From Saururus chinensis (Eukaryota > Streptophyta > Magnoliopsida > Piperales > Saururaceae), in assembly GCA_035235625.1 (NCBI GenBank), contig CP141143.1:31816592-31880591 (forward strand): DNA of 64,000 bases, read 5' to 3'. The notes under the pieces were generated by a model. That model did no database searches and was not told the origin of the DNA. It worked only from the letters and a program-made list of their open reading frames with translations. The stretch's first letter is position 1. Every line of letters begins with the position of its first letter. Below are positions 12,401-22,755 of this stretch, one piece after another. Made by a program: the position numbers and the translations under genes.

Positions 12401-15400
12401 GTTACTTGCCATGCGCAAAGAGCATGCACATGTTCACATGCTGGTGTTAAGCAATACAGGAGACCAAATGATCGCACCTGTAACCTTCTTTGAGTGTGTC
12501 CTGATCAGTTTTTATAGGGTGTATATTGCCTGCGGCACTTGATTTCCCATAGAAATCAACTGTTACAGAGAAAAAAAAATTATTGAAGATTAAAATACTT
12601 CCAGGGAAAGCCCCACACAATAGTTGAGACAACAGCAGTGACTTAAGTGAGACAATACTGCTGTACAAGCCACACACTAACTTAAACGAGCAAGACATAT
12701 ATGACACAAGACAAACAAGGAACAATACATCAATGCATGAATATAACTAGCAAGCTCTACTTAAGCAAACCTACCAACTATTACAAGTAGATAACCACTG
12801 CATAAAAAAACGACAGCAATGTAAGTGCCTGGTGAACATAAGACAAAAAATTTCTTCTTCACCAAAATAATAGCCCTAAATTGGGATTAAGTTAAGGTAG
12901 AATCTGATAATTAAAGGCATATAAAGTCCAGCACTTACAACCAGATCACCGACTATGTAATCTAGCCTAAAAAACAGAATTGCTCGGTACTTGGCATTTT
13001 TTTCCCCACCTATTACAAATAAAGGTCCATCTATAGCTCTACAGTCCCCAAAGCTGAATCCTATATACTCTGTCTTAGGGGCTGTTTGGGAGTTGGAATT
13101 TTTAGGAGTGGAAGCCAAATTTTTTGGAATTAATTCCAAAACTTCACAGCCGTTTGTGAATTACGGTTGGTAATGAAATTTTTCAAAATAATTCGGATGT
13201 CGCATCAAACCTAATTTTAAAACTTTAAACAAACATAACTCTCTCTCCCGAACTCAGATATGTATGTTCTTGGTACTATTACACTCCTAAATTCGAGCTC
13301 TATCAAACAAGATCCCCTAAGGGTAGCTAATTTTGAACATGTAAAGTAGACCCTACCTATATGACACGTTTCTCAAGGCTTAAATCGATATAAAAAGTAA
13401 TCGTTAAAAAATAACAAATCTATAATTTTCAAGCCAGAATCGACTGAATCACCTCATGAGGTGATTTGGTAATTCCAGCTTGAAACAACTTGGAATTAAC
13501 TTCCGGGCAGAATTTTTAATTCCGTCCACCTTCTCTATACAAACATGATTCCGATAATTTGAGTTGGAATTGGGGAGGAATCAACAGTGTCTTATAGAAA
13601 TCAGTACACAAACAGCCCCTTAACTTTACTTATTCTAAATTGCTTTCAAAATTATGGTTTCCCTCCACATTTCTAATTTTACATTTAGCCCTACTTTGGT
13701 CGCATCAACTAAAAACTATATCATATGCAAAAGGCATGAACCATACAACCCTATCTTGGATACATACAGTTAGGTTAGGACTAGAGCAAAAAGGTAAGGG
13801 CTTAAGCTTGACCTTTGATGTAACCTGCAATGACAGAAATTGTCATTGGAGTTTCTCACCCAGCTATTCTTAAGCTAGTTACTACCCTATCATACAAATC
13901 CCTTATAATGTCTCTGTAACCTCTTATAACTCCTCCTTTTTAGGACAGTCCAAATAAGCTCTCTAGGCATTCTATCATACGCTTACTCTAAAACTATGAA
14001 GGCCATATAAAGGTTTTATCACCTACCTCCTATACTTATCTACTAATTTCTACAACAAAATACCTCAATTGTTGGCCTCCTTAGCAAGAAACCAAATTGC
14101 TTCTTTGTTAACTTCATTTAGGTCATCTATGGTCAACAGAAAACATTTTGTTTAGAGAAGGGAAAATAGCAGTAATTTTACCTGATGATCCATTATGAGA
14201 ATTTCAAATTTTCCAATCCACTTCTTTCATAATTAAAACAAGAAGACAAGCCACGATAGTGAGAAAATATGGCTACCAAAATTTTCTCCACTACCATCAA
14301 AACGGTTATACTTTTTTAGCATTTTTTATTGTCCCTTAACATGGGCACATCCTACGTCAACATATTGTCATTAACGTCACGTTGCATATAGGAAATCATC
14401 AACATATAGGAAGAGCTATCAATGTAAATAGTTGCATATTTAAATACGTTGAGGGAAAGGCAAGCTATAAAAATCTACATATCCAACAAATAGAATAGTA
14501 TACTCCGTAAGACAAAGAGTTATATAATTTTGAAAATTCTTCAGCTATATTCACATGGCAGCTTAGATGTTAAGGATACGTGAAGCCCGCTTCTTTCTCT
14601 TTACATAAGTGGGCTGTTCTATACCTTGTTTTTCTAGGACATGGGAACCCGCAAATACAAAGCTCGTTACATGCATTCTTTCCCAAAATCCATTCTCCAA
14701 GTAGAAGATCAACTAAATGCATCCATGTTGCCAAGCAAGTTAGAGATTTACATGTAAATATATCAGGTAAAGTTATTTTACATTTCTTCACTCGAAATGC
14801 AATGTGTTACTAATTTACTATGGTGCTAACTGGAGTAAATATAACTTTATAGAGAAAGCTACTTTCTTTCCTGCGAAAATTCTATGCTTCAAATATCCAC
14901 TAACTTTAATTCGCCGCATGCATATTCTCAAAAGCAAAAAAAAATGTATATATCAACAAATTCAAAAAATAAAAAACGAAAGGTAGAAACTCTGATACAA
15001 ATGAGATGAGGTACAAAACAAAGCATTCATAAATGGTATCGACAGCATAAGTTTTAAATAGTAATCATTCCATATTAAATGTAAGGATAAGAGTAGCCTC
15101 CTTACTTTTCTTCGTATAAGGGGACTGTTCAATATCTTATCACTATAGGATATGGGAACCCGCAAACAAAATGCTCATTACCTGCGCTCTTTCCCAGTAT
15201 CCATTGTCCATATTCTTTTTTTTTTTTGTATTAATCCAATATCCATAATCAAGATCGGAGCATATCATCTTAATCAACTTTGAACTTTGAAGAAGTCAGG
15301 ACTGGCATCAATCACTTACACAAAAACGATGCTAGTATGCCCATGTTATAATGCGGCAAGGCAAGCATGAAATTTCAAATTTTGCTCAAAAGTAAACGGT

Positions 15401-15857
15401 CGTTTCCATTTTTGGTTGTATGAGCTACAAGAATGCACCCTCTGAGAAAGCAAAAAATACATGATAGACAATAACTCTTAAAGAAATAAACGATATCTGT
15501 GAACTAATCAATCAATAACATGAGCAAGAAGCTCATCATATAGACAAACAGAAACGCCGATAACATTGAAATGGAAAATCATAGAATGGGAGGAAATTTT
15601 TTTTTTTTGAGACAGGGTCTTACCGTAGTCTTTTAAGAACTTCTTGTGGCGGTCAAACGCGTTGAGCCCTCGAATGTGCGCCTGATACTGCCTGCCATGC
15701 AACGTCACATCGTTAATTCAATTCGAATTACAGGAAAAAAGGACTTGTGCAATCCAACTGAACTTAAAACTAATCGTCCAAGGGATGGTAATTGTTCTCA
15801 CTGTTTCCTCTCTTCCCTCTCGAAAATCGTCGACTTGAGAGACCCGAACGACGCCAT
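419..15857 (-). CDS. FRA10AC1: FRA10AC1-like nuclear protein, complete, 11 exons, 243 aa
   Basis: Coding exons in transcript order: 15802-15857, 15624-15691, 12478-12559, 5037-5120, 4902-4941, 2307-2352, 2053-2111, 1355-1422, 782-859, 619-683, 419-504 (stop at 419-421). They total 732 nt and every phase joins without a stop. The start gives [18 protein letters not shown]. Family landmarks are [11 protein letters not shown] (residues 32-42), [20 protein letters not shown] (from about residue 79) and [17 protein letters not shown] (112-128). Cys130, Cys135, Cys166 and Cys169 form a C-x4-C...C-x2-C set that looks like a zinc ribbon. A Lys/Arg/Glu-rich stretch (about 177-199), an acidic Ser/Asp stretch and the ending FLEGMFP follow. 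In animals FRA10AC1 is a nuclear protein reported in the spliceosomal C complex; the same role here is inferred. Introns 2, 3 and 5 are swollen by transposons. The last exon could differ in transcripts, but the stop is family-typical. Confidence 0.93.
1423..2052 (-). other. GC-AG intron 7 of FRA10AC1
   Basis: The upstream exon ends ...AGT TAT GAG and the downstream exon starts GTT AAT TTC, giving the conserved SYEVNF sequence. The base pair after GAG is GC (GAG|GCACGTATT), not GT. The nearby GT, four bases on, would add 4 nt and break the frame. The acceptor is TTTTTCTGTAG. The intron is therefore best read as a GC-AG intron of 630 nt. Confidence 0.75.
3165..3800. repeat. Degenerate tandem array (CAATTTAGACACCATATACC-like) in FRA10AC1 intron 5
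   Basis: About 600 bp are built from variants of a short unit: 'catcgcaatttagacacc', 'ataccatcgcaatttaggca', 'caatctacccattgcaattt'. The units alternate in wording with a period of roughly 20-45 bp and are heavily diverged. It lies just before the hAT-type MITE in the same intron. No coding potential. Confidence 0.7.
3929..4434. mobile_element. hAT-type MITE with perfect 8-bp target duplication (intron 5)
   Basis: The left end is TAGGGGTGTAAACAG and the right end, read inverted, is TAGGGGTGTAAACGG. The 8 bp GAGGCAAT occurs directly before (3921-3928) and directly after (4435-4442). Subterminal regions are packed with GTCCGT/ACGGAC words on both sides, as expected for transposase-binding repeats. 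The 506-bp body is AT-rich and has no transposase, so it is non-autonomous. It sits within an intron of FRA10AC1. Confidence 0.9.
4942..5036 (-). other. U12-type (minor spliceosome) GT-AG intron 4 of FRA10AC1
   Basis: Read on the minus strand, this 95-nt intron begins GTATCCTTT, the full U12 donor consensus. It carries TTTCTTGAC close to its 3' end, 8 of 9 matches to the U12 branch-site consensus TTCCTTRAY. The branch adenosine lies 10 nt before the final AG, which is typical of U12 introns. Splicing joins GA|A to make Glu97 in the conserved KEYC motif, so the boundaries are fixed by frame. Confidence 0.88.
5950..6456 (+). repeat. 5' LTR of the intron-3 Ty3/gypsy element
   Basis: It starts TG and ends CA, and matches the 3' LTR at 10845-11306 along its length with substitutions and indels. 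A TATA-like 'ctattataaataag' near 6008-6022 is shared with the 3' copy only in decayed form. Confidence 0.92.
6459..6470 (+). other. Primer-binding site (initiator tRNA-Met type)
   Basis: TTGGTATAAGAG lies 2 nt after the 5' LTR. It matches the usual plant TGGTATCAGAGC primer site with a few changes. Confidence 0.7.
6492..7945 (+). pseudogene. gag and protease remnants of the intron-3 Ty3/gypsy element
   Basis: An ATG at 6492 hits a stop after five codons. Fragments of gag follow in more than one frame. A CCHC zinc knuckle (C-x2-C-x4-H-x4-[15 protein letters not shown]) is readable at 7490-7531. A protease-like motif follows at about 7781-7815, reading DGGSTKNIV, where retroviral-type proteases have D-S/T-G. 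The substitution and stops argue it is inactive. Confidence 0.85.
8523..9053 (+). pseudogene. Reverse transcriptase fragment (YFDG in place of YxDD)
   Basis: RT landmarks are visible in order: [54 protein letters not shown] and NAPSTF. At 8820-8831 the catalytic motif reads Tyr-Phe-Asp-Gly, so the second catalytic Asp is lost. RNase H-like sequence (ECDASC, IGAVL) follows around 9240-9300 in broken frames. Confidence 0.93.
9780..10839 (+). pseudogene. Integrase and C-terminal remnant of the intron-3 element
   Basis: Readable integrase core pieces include [18 protein letters not shown] and [20 protein letters not shown] at 10019-10216, then [11 protein letters not shown] and [20 protein letters not shown] at 10262-10606. 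The C-terminal [14 protein letters not shown] segment lies at 10594-10839. No chromodomain was recognised after it. Frames are split by stops. Confidence 0.88.
10845..11306 (+). repeat. 3' LTR of the intron-3 Ty3/gypsy element
   Basis: Same ends as the 5' LTR and diverged from it, followed by the second copy of the target duplication CTTAA (11307-11311). Confidence 0.92.
13078..13619. mobile_element. PIF/Harbinger (Tourist-like) MITE in FRA10AC1 intron 2
   Basis: The ends GGGGCTGTTTG...CAAACAGCCCC are inverted repeats of about 11 bp. They are flanked by the 3-bp duplication TTA (13075-13077 and 13620-13622), the standard signature of Tourist-like elements. The 542-bp body has no transposase. 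Confidence 0.85.
14583..15211. repeat. Diverged duplicate segments in FRA10AC1 intron 2
   Basis: The stretch 14583-14705 and the stretch 15097-15211 share a common sequence in the same order (tt-rich start, 'gggctgttc', 'atgggaacccgcaaa', 'ctctttccca', 'atccattctcca') with many substitutions. The interval between copies is about 514 bp. Origin unknown. Confidence 0.6.
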
Positions 15858-16060
15858 AGAACAGGAGTCGGTGCGCCAAGAACAGATTTGATAAACCGAG
15901 CTTCAATTTCGAAGGGTAAGAGATTCCCCGCGAGGAGTTGGATTTGATGCTGAAAACTTCGGAGCACGAACGGAGGGATGAAAAGGTGGGGCTGCGACCT
16001 GGATGCAGGTTCGCTTACTGCAGTGGTGAGTGCTGATTGCTGATTGCTGATTGCTGAGTA
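15858..16060 (-). promoter_or_regulatory. 5' leader and proximal promoter region of FRA10AC1
   Basis: The sequence upstream of the start codon on the minus strand contains a moderately GC-rich leader (to about 15990). A short tandem of 'tgattgct' (about four units, 16029-16058) follows. No clear TATA box is seen. The transcription start cannot be fixed from sequence. Confidence 0.45.
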
Positions 16061-16729
16061 GGGATGCCACCAGGTCGGGTTCGGACGCGGCTGTTCTTAT
16101 ATCTCAACCCAATCTTATTTACGAAAATTTGACCCGAATAAAACTAAATTCGACCCGATACCGTTTAAGTTTGGTAAACTAAACCCAAATCCGACTACTC
16201 AAAATTTTTAAAATTCAAACCCAACCCATTAGGGTCGGGTTAGGTTACCATATACCTAAACCCCCAGTGGCATTTGGAGGCATTGCGCCAGGTAGTAATC
16301 GGTTTATCGGTCTATCGGACAGCCAGTCAAATATGCTAGTGCCCAGGGACATGTTGTTTGTTTGACTTTTTGTCGGTCCCTATTAACATGAGTCGGACTA
16401 CCGGAACATCCATTGAGTCGTTGACAACTAATCCAATTGTGTTACCCTTCCCACTCTCTCGTCGCCTTAAAAAAGGGTTTGTCTAGCCTAACTAAAGAAA
16501 TGCACCTCAAAACTTACTTCATTAAACTTCCACATCATTGAAGAGTGGGGCTTATTTTTTGTAAGGCCCACTCATGAACGGTGTTAAAATTATGAAATAG
16601 AGTTTTGACATACATTTCTTACATCATTTTAAGTATTTTTCTTTCATGGCTAATAATGAGAGGCTATTATATCACTCATAAATGATCAGTTGTCATCCCC
16701 CCCTCCTCATTGTCTATCCTTTGCCACAT
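16061..16729. other. Intergenic; possible truncated GGGTCGGGTT-rich element at its left end
   Basis: 16062-16262 begins TAGGGATGCCACC and has GGGTCGGGTT-type words near both ends, like the two hAT-like elements elsewhere in the window, but no target duplication was found. The remainder (16263-16729) shows nothing recognisable. Confidence 0.3.
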
Positions 16730-17298
16730 TAGGGCTGAAAAAATTCAAGCCGACCAATTGATCCAACCAAACCCAACCCAATTTAAAATAGGGTTAGGAT
16801 TTCAAAATTTTACTTGTTTTAAAAGTAAGGTCGGGGTAGAAATTATAGCCCACACAACTCAATCTTGATTCTATTATTTAACGATGTCATGACCTAAGTT
16901 AGAGAGATTAAAAAGATTTCTTATAATTTTTTATATTTATTTTATTTTATTTAATAATCAATTAGCAATTTTTGTGTGTTGTGGTTTAGGAAATCTGTTT
17001 TATTATGTCGCAATACTCTTTTCTCTAATTCTAACTTTCTCAACTAACACATGAAATGTTTGACATCATCTTTTAATATTGTAATGTAATAAATTTCTTT
17101 CTATGATTGGCCTATGCAAAAATAACACATAAAATATTAAGTTAAGAAAAAAATTATTGACAAAAAAAATACCCGACCTAGCTTGACCTACATAGGAGTA
17201 GGGTTTGCATTTTTTGCCCTTTTAATGAATTGGACCCAACCTGATTTAAGTACAAGTTGAGACCAACCCGATTTGACCCGACCCGATTCCCAACCCTA
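16730..17298. mobile_element. GACCCGACCC-rich hAT-like non-autonomous element (about 570 bp)
   Basis: The left end TAGGGCTGAAAA and the inverted right end TAGGGTTGGGAATCGGG are related. Subterminal regions are rich in ACCCAACCC and GACCCGACC. The internal sequence near 17080-17180 resembles that of the larger element at 42949-44079. The flanking 8 bp (TGCCACAT and CTCCATAT) match at 5 of 8 positions, so the duplication is decayed. Confidence 0.6.
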
Positions 17299-17658
17299 CT
17301 CCATATGTCTACTGGTCCTACAATCTAGTCATGCTCTCGGGTCACAAAAACATTTTTCCAAACTAAATGATTTGTTGTGTTGGTGCATGTGCACATGGGG
17401 ACTTTTTTAGCAGATGAGGAGTCTACCCCGCATGTTTTAGCCAATCTACCCTCTATGTATACATAGTAGATATCTACTTACTATGTTAATAGGGGTGGGA
17501 TGGCTAAGAAGAAGGGGTGGGAGACTTCTCATCCCTTTTTTTTTTGCATGACCAATTTTTATGACCAAATCTTGTTTACCAATAATGGGAAGTTGCCACA
17601 TCACCAAGGAAGGGTGAAAGAGAAACTTGAGAACCAAATCAAATAATTTGCAAGGTTC
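17299..17658. other. Intergenic spacer, no feature recognised
   Basis: Short plain sequence between the hAT-like element and the Ty3/gypsy element. The longest open frames are under 65 codons and resemble nothing known to me. Confidence 0.5.
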
Positions 17659-17663
17659 CCCCT

Positions 17664-18032
17664 TGATGTGCCTGGGGATGGCACAATCGGTACCTAGGAG
17701 GTCTACGAAGTGAAAGGGAAGGAAGAAGGAAGAAAGGGGAGGAAATCTGAGTTCTTTAATTGCATAACCAGCAAAACAAGAGAGGGCCGCCCCATATAGG
17801 GGACGACCAGTCCCCTAGGGAGTCGTGCCAACCCCAACCAGGCCGGTCCGGTTCCCTAGGTGAACCCACCAGTTAGTGGTTCGGCTAGCCCGGCCACTAA
17901 CTGAACCAACATCATTTTGCAACCAAACCAAAGCAAAGCAAACTAAACTATTACAATAATAAATAGTTTAAGGCAGCATAAATAAAAGAGATAAAATGGA
18001 ATCGAATCATCGTGGGATCATCATGCACAACA
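17664..18032 (-). repeat. 3' LTR of the minus-strand Ty3/gypsy element
   Basis: 369 bp, TG...CA, closely matching 22756-23105. Adjacent internal sequence on the minus strand, AGCGTGGTGGAG, is the likely polypurine tract. Confidence 0.93.
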
Positions 18033-18063
18033 CTCCACCACGCTTCAGCTATTCGCCTTGTCC

Positions 18064-18670
18064 TCAAGGCGACCAATCAGGGAAGCGCATCATGAAGTCG
18101 TCCTCCAACATCCACGTTGAGTCCTCTAACGGCTGACCCTGCCAAGAAACTAAGACCTTTGTAACAATGCGACCAGGTCGGCGGACACGTCACTTCTCAA
18201 TCACTGAAGTAGGGACAGGGTCGGATGGAGGAACCGGGCCCATCAAGGGCGGAGGAGGAGCACCAAGGACCAAAGAAACGTCACCCACAAACCGTCGTAA
18301 ATGGGATACATGAAAGACAGGATGAACCAAAGAGTCAGGCGGCAAAGTAAGGCGGTAAGCAACGGGACCAATACGCTCTGCAATAGCATAAGGACCATGG
18401 AAACGGGGGGCGAGCTTAGAGTGTGCAAGCTGAGACAAAGAAGTCTGGTGCTGTGGCAAAACAGAGACAAACAAAATCACCCACGACGAACTCCCGATCA
18501 GTATGGTGGCGATCATAAACCTGCTTCATCCTGTTTTGGGCAGACGTTAAATTTCCCTTGAGTTGGCGTAAGACCTCATCACGCGTCTGCAATAGATAAT
18601 CCACCTCAGTGACTGATGAATGGTGTGGTACATAGGATAAGACTGTTGGCGGAGGTCGGCCATAAAGCAC
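18064..18670 (-). pseudogene. Integrase C-terminus and chromodomain-like tail of the minus-strand element
   Basis: MLYGRPPP and the RFHGPYAIAERIGPVAYRL segment are typical of the integrase C-terminal region. After a stop at SVIEK, the same frame continues with KVLVSWQGQPLEDSTW and FMMRFPDW, which matches the end of a chromovirus chromodomain. Frame breaks near 18416-18516 split the segment. Confidence 0.8.
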
Positions 18671-18757
18671 TTTAAATGGAGAGAACCCTGCGCGCGTATG
18701 GTAAGCCGTATTATAAGACCACTCAGCCCATGGAAGAAGCTGAAGCCACCATCGGGG

Positions 18758-19660
18758 CTATGTCATAGTAAAGCAACTCAGATACTGCTCTAAGCAACGG
18801 TTGACTACCTCCATCTGCCCATCCGTCTGGGGGTGGTAAGTTGTGCTCATGTGGAGAGAAGTCCCCTGGAGAGTGAAAAACTCTTGCCAAAACTGCGAAA
18901 GGAAAATCCGATCACGGTCAGAAACAATAGTACGGGGCATACCATGAAGTCGGGCCACCTCACAAACATATAACTCAGCCACAGTCTTGGCGGTGAAGGG
19001 ATGTCCCAGTGCACAGAAGTGAGCATACTTGGACAGCCGGTCTACTACCACCATAATGACAAACTTGCCCTGCACCATAGGAAGAGCCTCTACAAAGTCC
19101 ATCGACACATCGTCCCACACCTTATCCAGAATGGGTAAGGGCTGCAATAAACTAGCGGGTAAGGTCGTGGGTGCTTTAGCTCGCTGACAAACATCACAAG
19201 CTGCCACGTAGTCCTGGACTGCCCGACGAATGCCATGCCACAGAAAGGTCTGGCTGACCCGTTTGTAGGTGCGGAAGGCACCCTCGTGACCAGCCATAGG
19301 AGAGTCATGGAAGTGTGACAGGATGCGGCTGCGGAGATCGGCAACATCAGAAACCCACAAGCAGTCCTTCCAGAAAAGGAGGTCATCTCGCCAGACAAAG
19401 AAAGGACGGCCAGCAGGGTCAGTTTGTAGGTCGGCAATTACATCCTGTGCCCCAGAATCTACCCCATAGGCCTGTCATAGCTCATCAATAAAGGGGCATG
19501 AGATAGCAAAGAAAGCCAAACTAGAGCCCTGCACCGGACTGCGAGAGAGCGCGTCAGCCACAATGTGCTCGGACCCCTTCTTGTACACGACCTCATAGTC
19601 ATAACCCAGCAACTTACTAACCCAGCGTTGCTGAGAGGGAGTTGACACTTGTTGTTCCAA
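18758..19660 (-). pseudogene. RNase H tail and integrase of the minus-strand Ty3/gypsy element
   Basis: The RNase H tail (VSKLLGYDYEVVYKKGSEHI, VADALSRSP) is followed after a stop by an integrase frame at 18758-19360. This frame has the H-x-H zinc-binding start (SHFHDSPMAGHEG), CDVCQRAK, DFVEALP, VVDRLSKYAHF, IVSDRDRIFLSQFW and TTYHPQTDGQMEVVNRCLE. The D-D-E catalytic residues are all visible. Confidence 0.93.
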
Positions 19661-19675
19661 GAAGTATTTCAGTGG

Positions 19676-20982
19676 CTAGTGATCAGTACGAATCAGGAAC
19701 CGGTGACCGAGTAAATAAGGGCGCCACTTGTCAACAGCAAGGATAATTGCCAGCATCTCTTTCTCATACACTGACAGGGAGAGGGAGCGGCCAACCAATG
19801 CCTTGCTGAAATAAGCTATGGGTCGCTCATCCTGCAAAAGAACTGCCCCTAAGCCCGACTCTGATGCGTCGGTCTCCACCACAAACGGCCGGCTGAAGTC
19901 GGGTAAGAGCAGAACCGGGGCGGAGGCCATAGCCTGCTTAAGACCCTCAAACGCCGCCTCAGCCTCCGGTGACCACGCGAAGGCCCCCTTCTTGAGCAAC
20001 TCTGTAAGAGGTTGAGCCAACTCGCCATACCGATGGATGAAACGCCGATAATAACCTGTAAGGCCTAGAAATCCCCGGAGTGCCCGAACACATGTAGGTG
20101 GCGGCCAAGACAACATGGCGGCCACCTTGGCCATGGCGGCCACCTTGGCCGGGTTGGTAGCCACACCGCTCTTCGAAATAATATGGCCCAAATAATCCAC
20201 CTGGGGACTGCCAAAGGAACACTTCAAACATTTCAAAAAAAGAGAGTTAGTGCGCAGTATAGAGAAGACTGACCTGAGATGCATCAAGTGATCCGACCAT
20301 GAGCTGCTATATACCAAGATATCATCAAAGAAGACCAGTATATAACGATGCAAGAACGGCCAGAAAAGATCATTCATTAAGCACTGAAAGGTGGATGGGG
20401 CGTTGGTCAGCCCAAAGGGCATCACGAGGAACTCGAAATGACCGTCGTGTGTTCGAAATGCCGTCTTGTGCACATCCGTCGGCTGCACCCGTATCTGATG
20501 ATAGCCCGAACGTAGGTCGAGCTTACTGAAGACCGTGGCCCCTGTGAGCTCATCCAATAGCTCCTCAATCACCGGTATGGGGTACTCGTCCTTGACGGTA
20601 ATGGCGTTCAATGCACGATAGTCAACACAGAACCGCCACGACCCATCCTTCTTGCGGACTAGCAACACGAGAGATGAGTACGAACTCGTACTAGGACGGA
20701 TGATGCCGGACTGGAGCATGTCCGTGACAAGCTTCTCGATCTCAGATTTCTGGATGTGGGGATAGCATACGGACGAGCATTTGCAAGGGCTGCGCCTGGA
20801 ATAATAGGAATATGATGGTCATGAGGACGGACCGGAGGAAGACCTTGTGGTTCATGGAAGAGGTCCTGGTAGGCAATCAATAAATCCTGCATATCAGAAG
20901 GTAAGTCATCCTGAGGCACGTCAAGAGTAGCTCGCTGCTGCAAGAGGAGGCCATGGGGGGCGAACCGGAAGAAGGAGCTCAC
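19676..20982 (-). pseudogene. Reverse transcriptase and RNase H of the minus-strand Ty3/gypsy element
   Basis: A frameshift near 20720-20760 splits the linker from the RT. From 20719 one long frame of 347 codons carries [43 protein letters not shown] and an intact catalytic FFDDILVY. An RNase H domain ([22 protein letters not shown]) follows. The frame ends at a stop just after LIRTDH, where the RNase H connection normally continues (seen again at 19475-19660). Confidence 0.94.
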
Positions 20983-21033
20983 GGCCTGGGCGGATTGGAG
21001 AGCGCCTGGTCGCGAGCCTGCAATCCAAACTTG

Positions 21034-22727
21034 CTACCCATTCAGCTCGAAATCCATCACCATGTCCCTGAAATTCCAAACCACATCTCCCAACTCCTGC
21101 AGCCACTGTACGCCTAGCACCACATCCGCCCCCTTCGTGGGCAGCAAAAATAGATCGGTAACAAACGAATGGCCCTGAACAAAGAGCATAACCTGAGCAC
21201 ACACCCCTGTGCTCCGAAGATGTTTACCGTTGCCAATCAGCACATCAAATGGCTTCAAGTCTGTGACGAAACAACCCAGCCAATGGGCTACCTTATCGTT
21301 GATAAAATTATGAGTAGATCCACTATTGATCAAGATAGCCACATGTTCCCGCTTAAGGAACCCCTGAACTCGCATCGAGCGTGGAGTGAATGCCCCCGAA
21401 AAAGCATGGACGGAAATTTTGGGCAGCACGTCCTCCTGGGAACAAGCATCAAATCCGGCCCCATCTTGGCTGTCCGCTTCGACCTCCTCCACGAGTAAGC
21501 TGCCTTTAACCGAACAACGGTGCCCCGGAACGAATTTCTCATCACAACGAAAGCAGAGCCCTTTTGCCCGTCTCTCGTCCATCTGTGCTGGTGTGAGCCG
21601 TAGAACAATTGGGCTTGATGCGACCTGCTGGCCAGGACGACCTTGTGCCGGGGTGATATTGGGCATTGCCATTGGGTTGACACTCCCCATAGGTCGGGAC
21701 GGAGGCCCCAGACGTCCACCTCTGCGCTGCCTTAGGAGCTTCTCTTCCTCGATGCGGGCGTGACGCACAACGTCCCTCATACTGGTGCAAGGGAAGTGGC
21801 GCATCTCCTCTGAGATTTCTGACTTTAGTCCCCGCTTGAAGGTGCCCACCAAGGCAGCCACTCTGGAAGTCGGTTAGCTATCTTCATAAACTCGGTGTAA
21901 TATGCACGGACAGTAGTAGTTTGTCGTAGGGAGGAAAGCATTTTGTTGAAGTCCTGGAATTCATTCGGCCCAAACTGAATGCAAAGCTCATCGGAGAAGG
22001 CAACCCATGTGGGGTAGCGCACCTCCTTTTTGAAACTCTGAAACCAGACCGAAGCGTCCCCATCAAGATGGAAGGTGGCGATGTGCAAATGTTCAGCCTC
22101 AGAATGTGTCCCTTGGTAAGTGAAGAATTTCTCAGCCTTGTACAACCATTCGACCGGATCGTCATCGCCATTATAGTGGGGAAACTGTAGGCTAGCCAAA
22201 CGGGGTTCTGCTCCCCCGCGCAGCCCCCCACGATGCCCAAGATACTCGTCCCACTCCTCCTCTATGTCTTGGAACTGATTTGGAGGGGGCGGCATCACAG
22301 GGGCATTTTCTCGAACACCTGGTATGCCTCGCATGTCCCAGGCCTGGAGCCTTCCCCCAAGTGCTTGATTGCCAGCGCCAAAGCACGCAGGGCCTGGAAA
22401 TACCCTCGCGTCAAGGCCAGCTGGGGCTGGGGGTTCGGGAAGGATAGGCTCAAAAGGTTGGGACGGCCCGCCCTTCTCTTGGGTAGCAGCAGCGGGCGGC
22501 CCAGGCAGAATGGCCGCTACGCACGCAGTCATGAATTGTGCGTGCGCCTCGTGCTTCGTCTCCATGCTTGTCATCCGTACGACAAGGATCTGTACCGCAG
22601 CCAAGATTTCTGACAGCGAAGCTTCATTGACAGCTGGGATGGTCTTTGGACTGTCTGTCGACGCTGAGGCAGGGGCCTCCTTCTCTGAAGGAACCTCGGA
22701 GACGGCAGCCTGTTTTCCTCGAGCCAT
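21034..22727 (-). pseudogene. gag and protease of the minus-strand Ty3/gypsy element (frameshifted)
   Basis: Gag starts at MARGKQ. A retrotransposon gag core is readable (LQFPHYNGDDDPVEWLYKAE, FHLDGDASVWFQSF). The frame changes near 21830-21861 and continues through MAALVGTFKRGLKSEI, a CFRCDEKFVPGHRC knuckle, and a protease-like ILINSGSTHNFI around 21310-21340. There the usual Asp of D-S-G is Asn. A stop ends this frame at 21034. Confidence 0.9.
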
Positions 22728-22742
22728 GGCTAGGGATCGTAT

Positions 22743-22755
22743 GCTCCGATACCAA
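22743..22755 (-). other. Primer-binding site of the minus-strand Ty3/gypsy element
   Basis: Minus-strand TTGGTATCGGAGC directly follows the 5' LTR and matches the initiator tRNA-Met primer site with one change. The gag ATG (22727-22725) follows 15 nt later. Confidence 0.85.

Noticed and set aside
15770..15967. Minus-strand frame of 65 codons with an ATG upstream of the FRA10AC1 start
   Set aside because: It does not join in frame to exon 2, whereas the ATG at 15857 gives the conserved EREERKQQYQAH junction.
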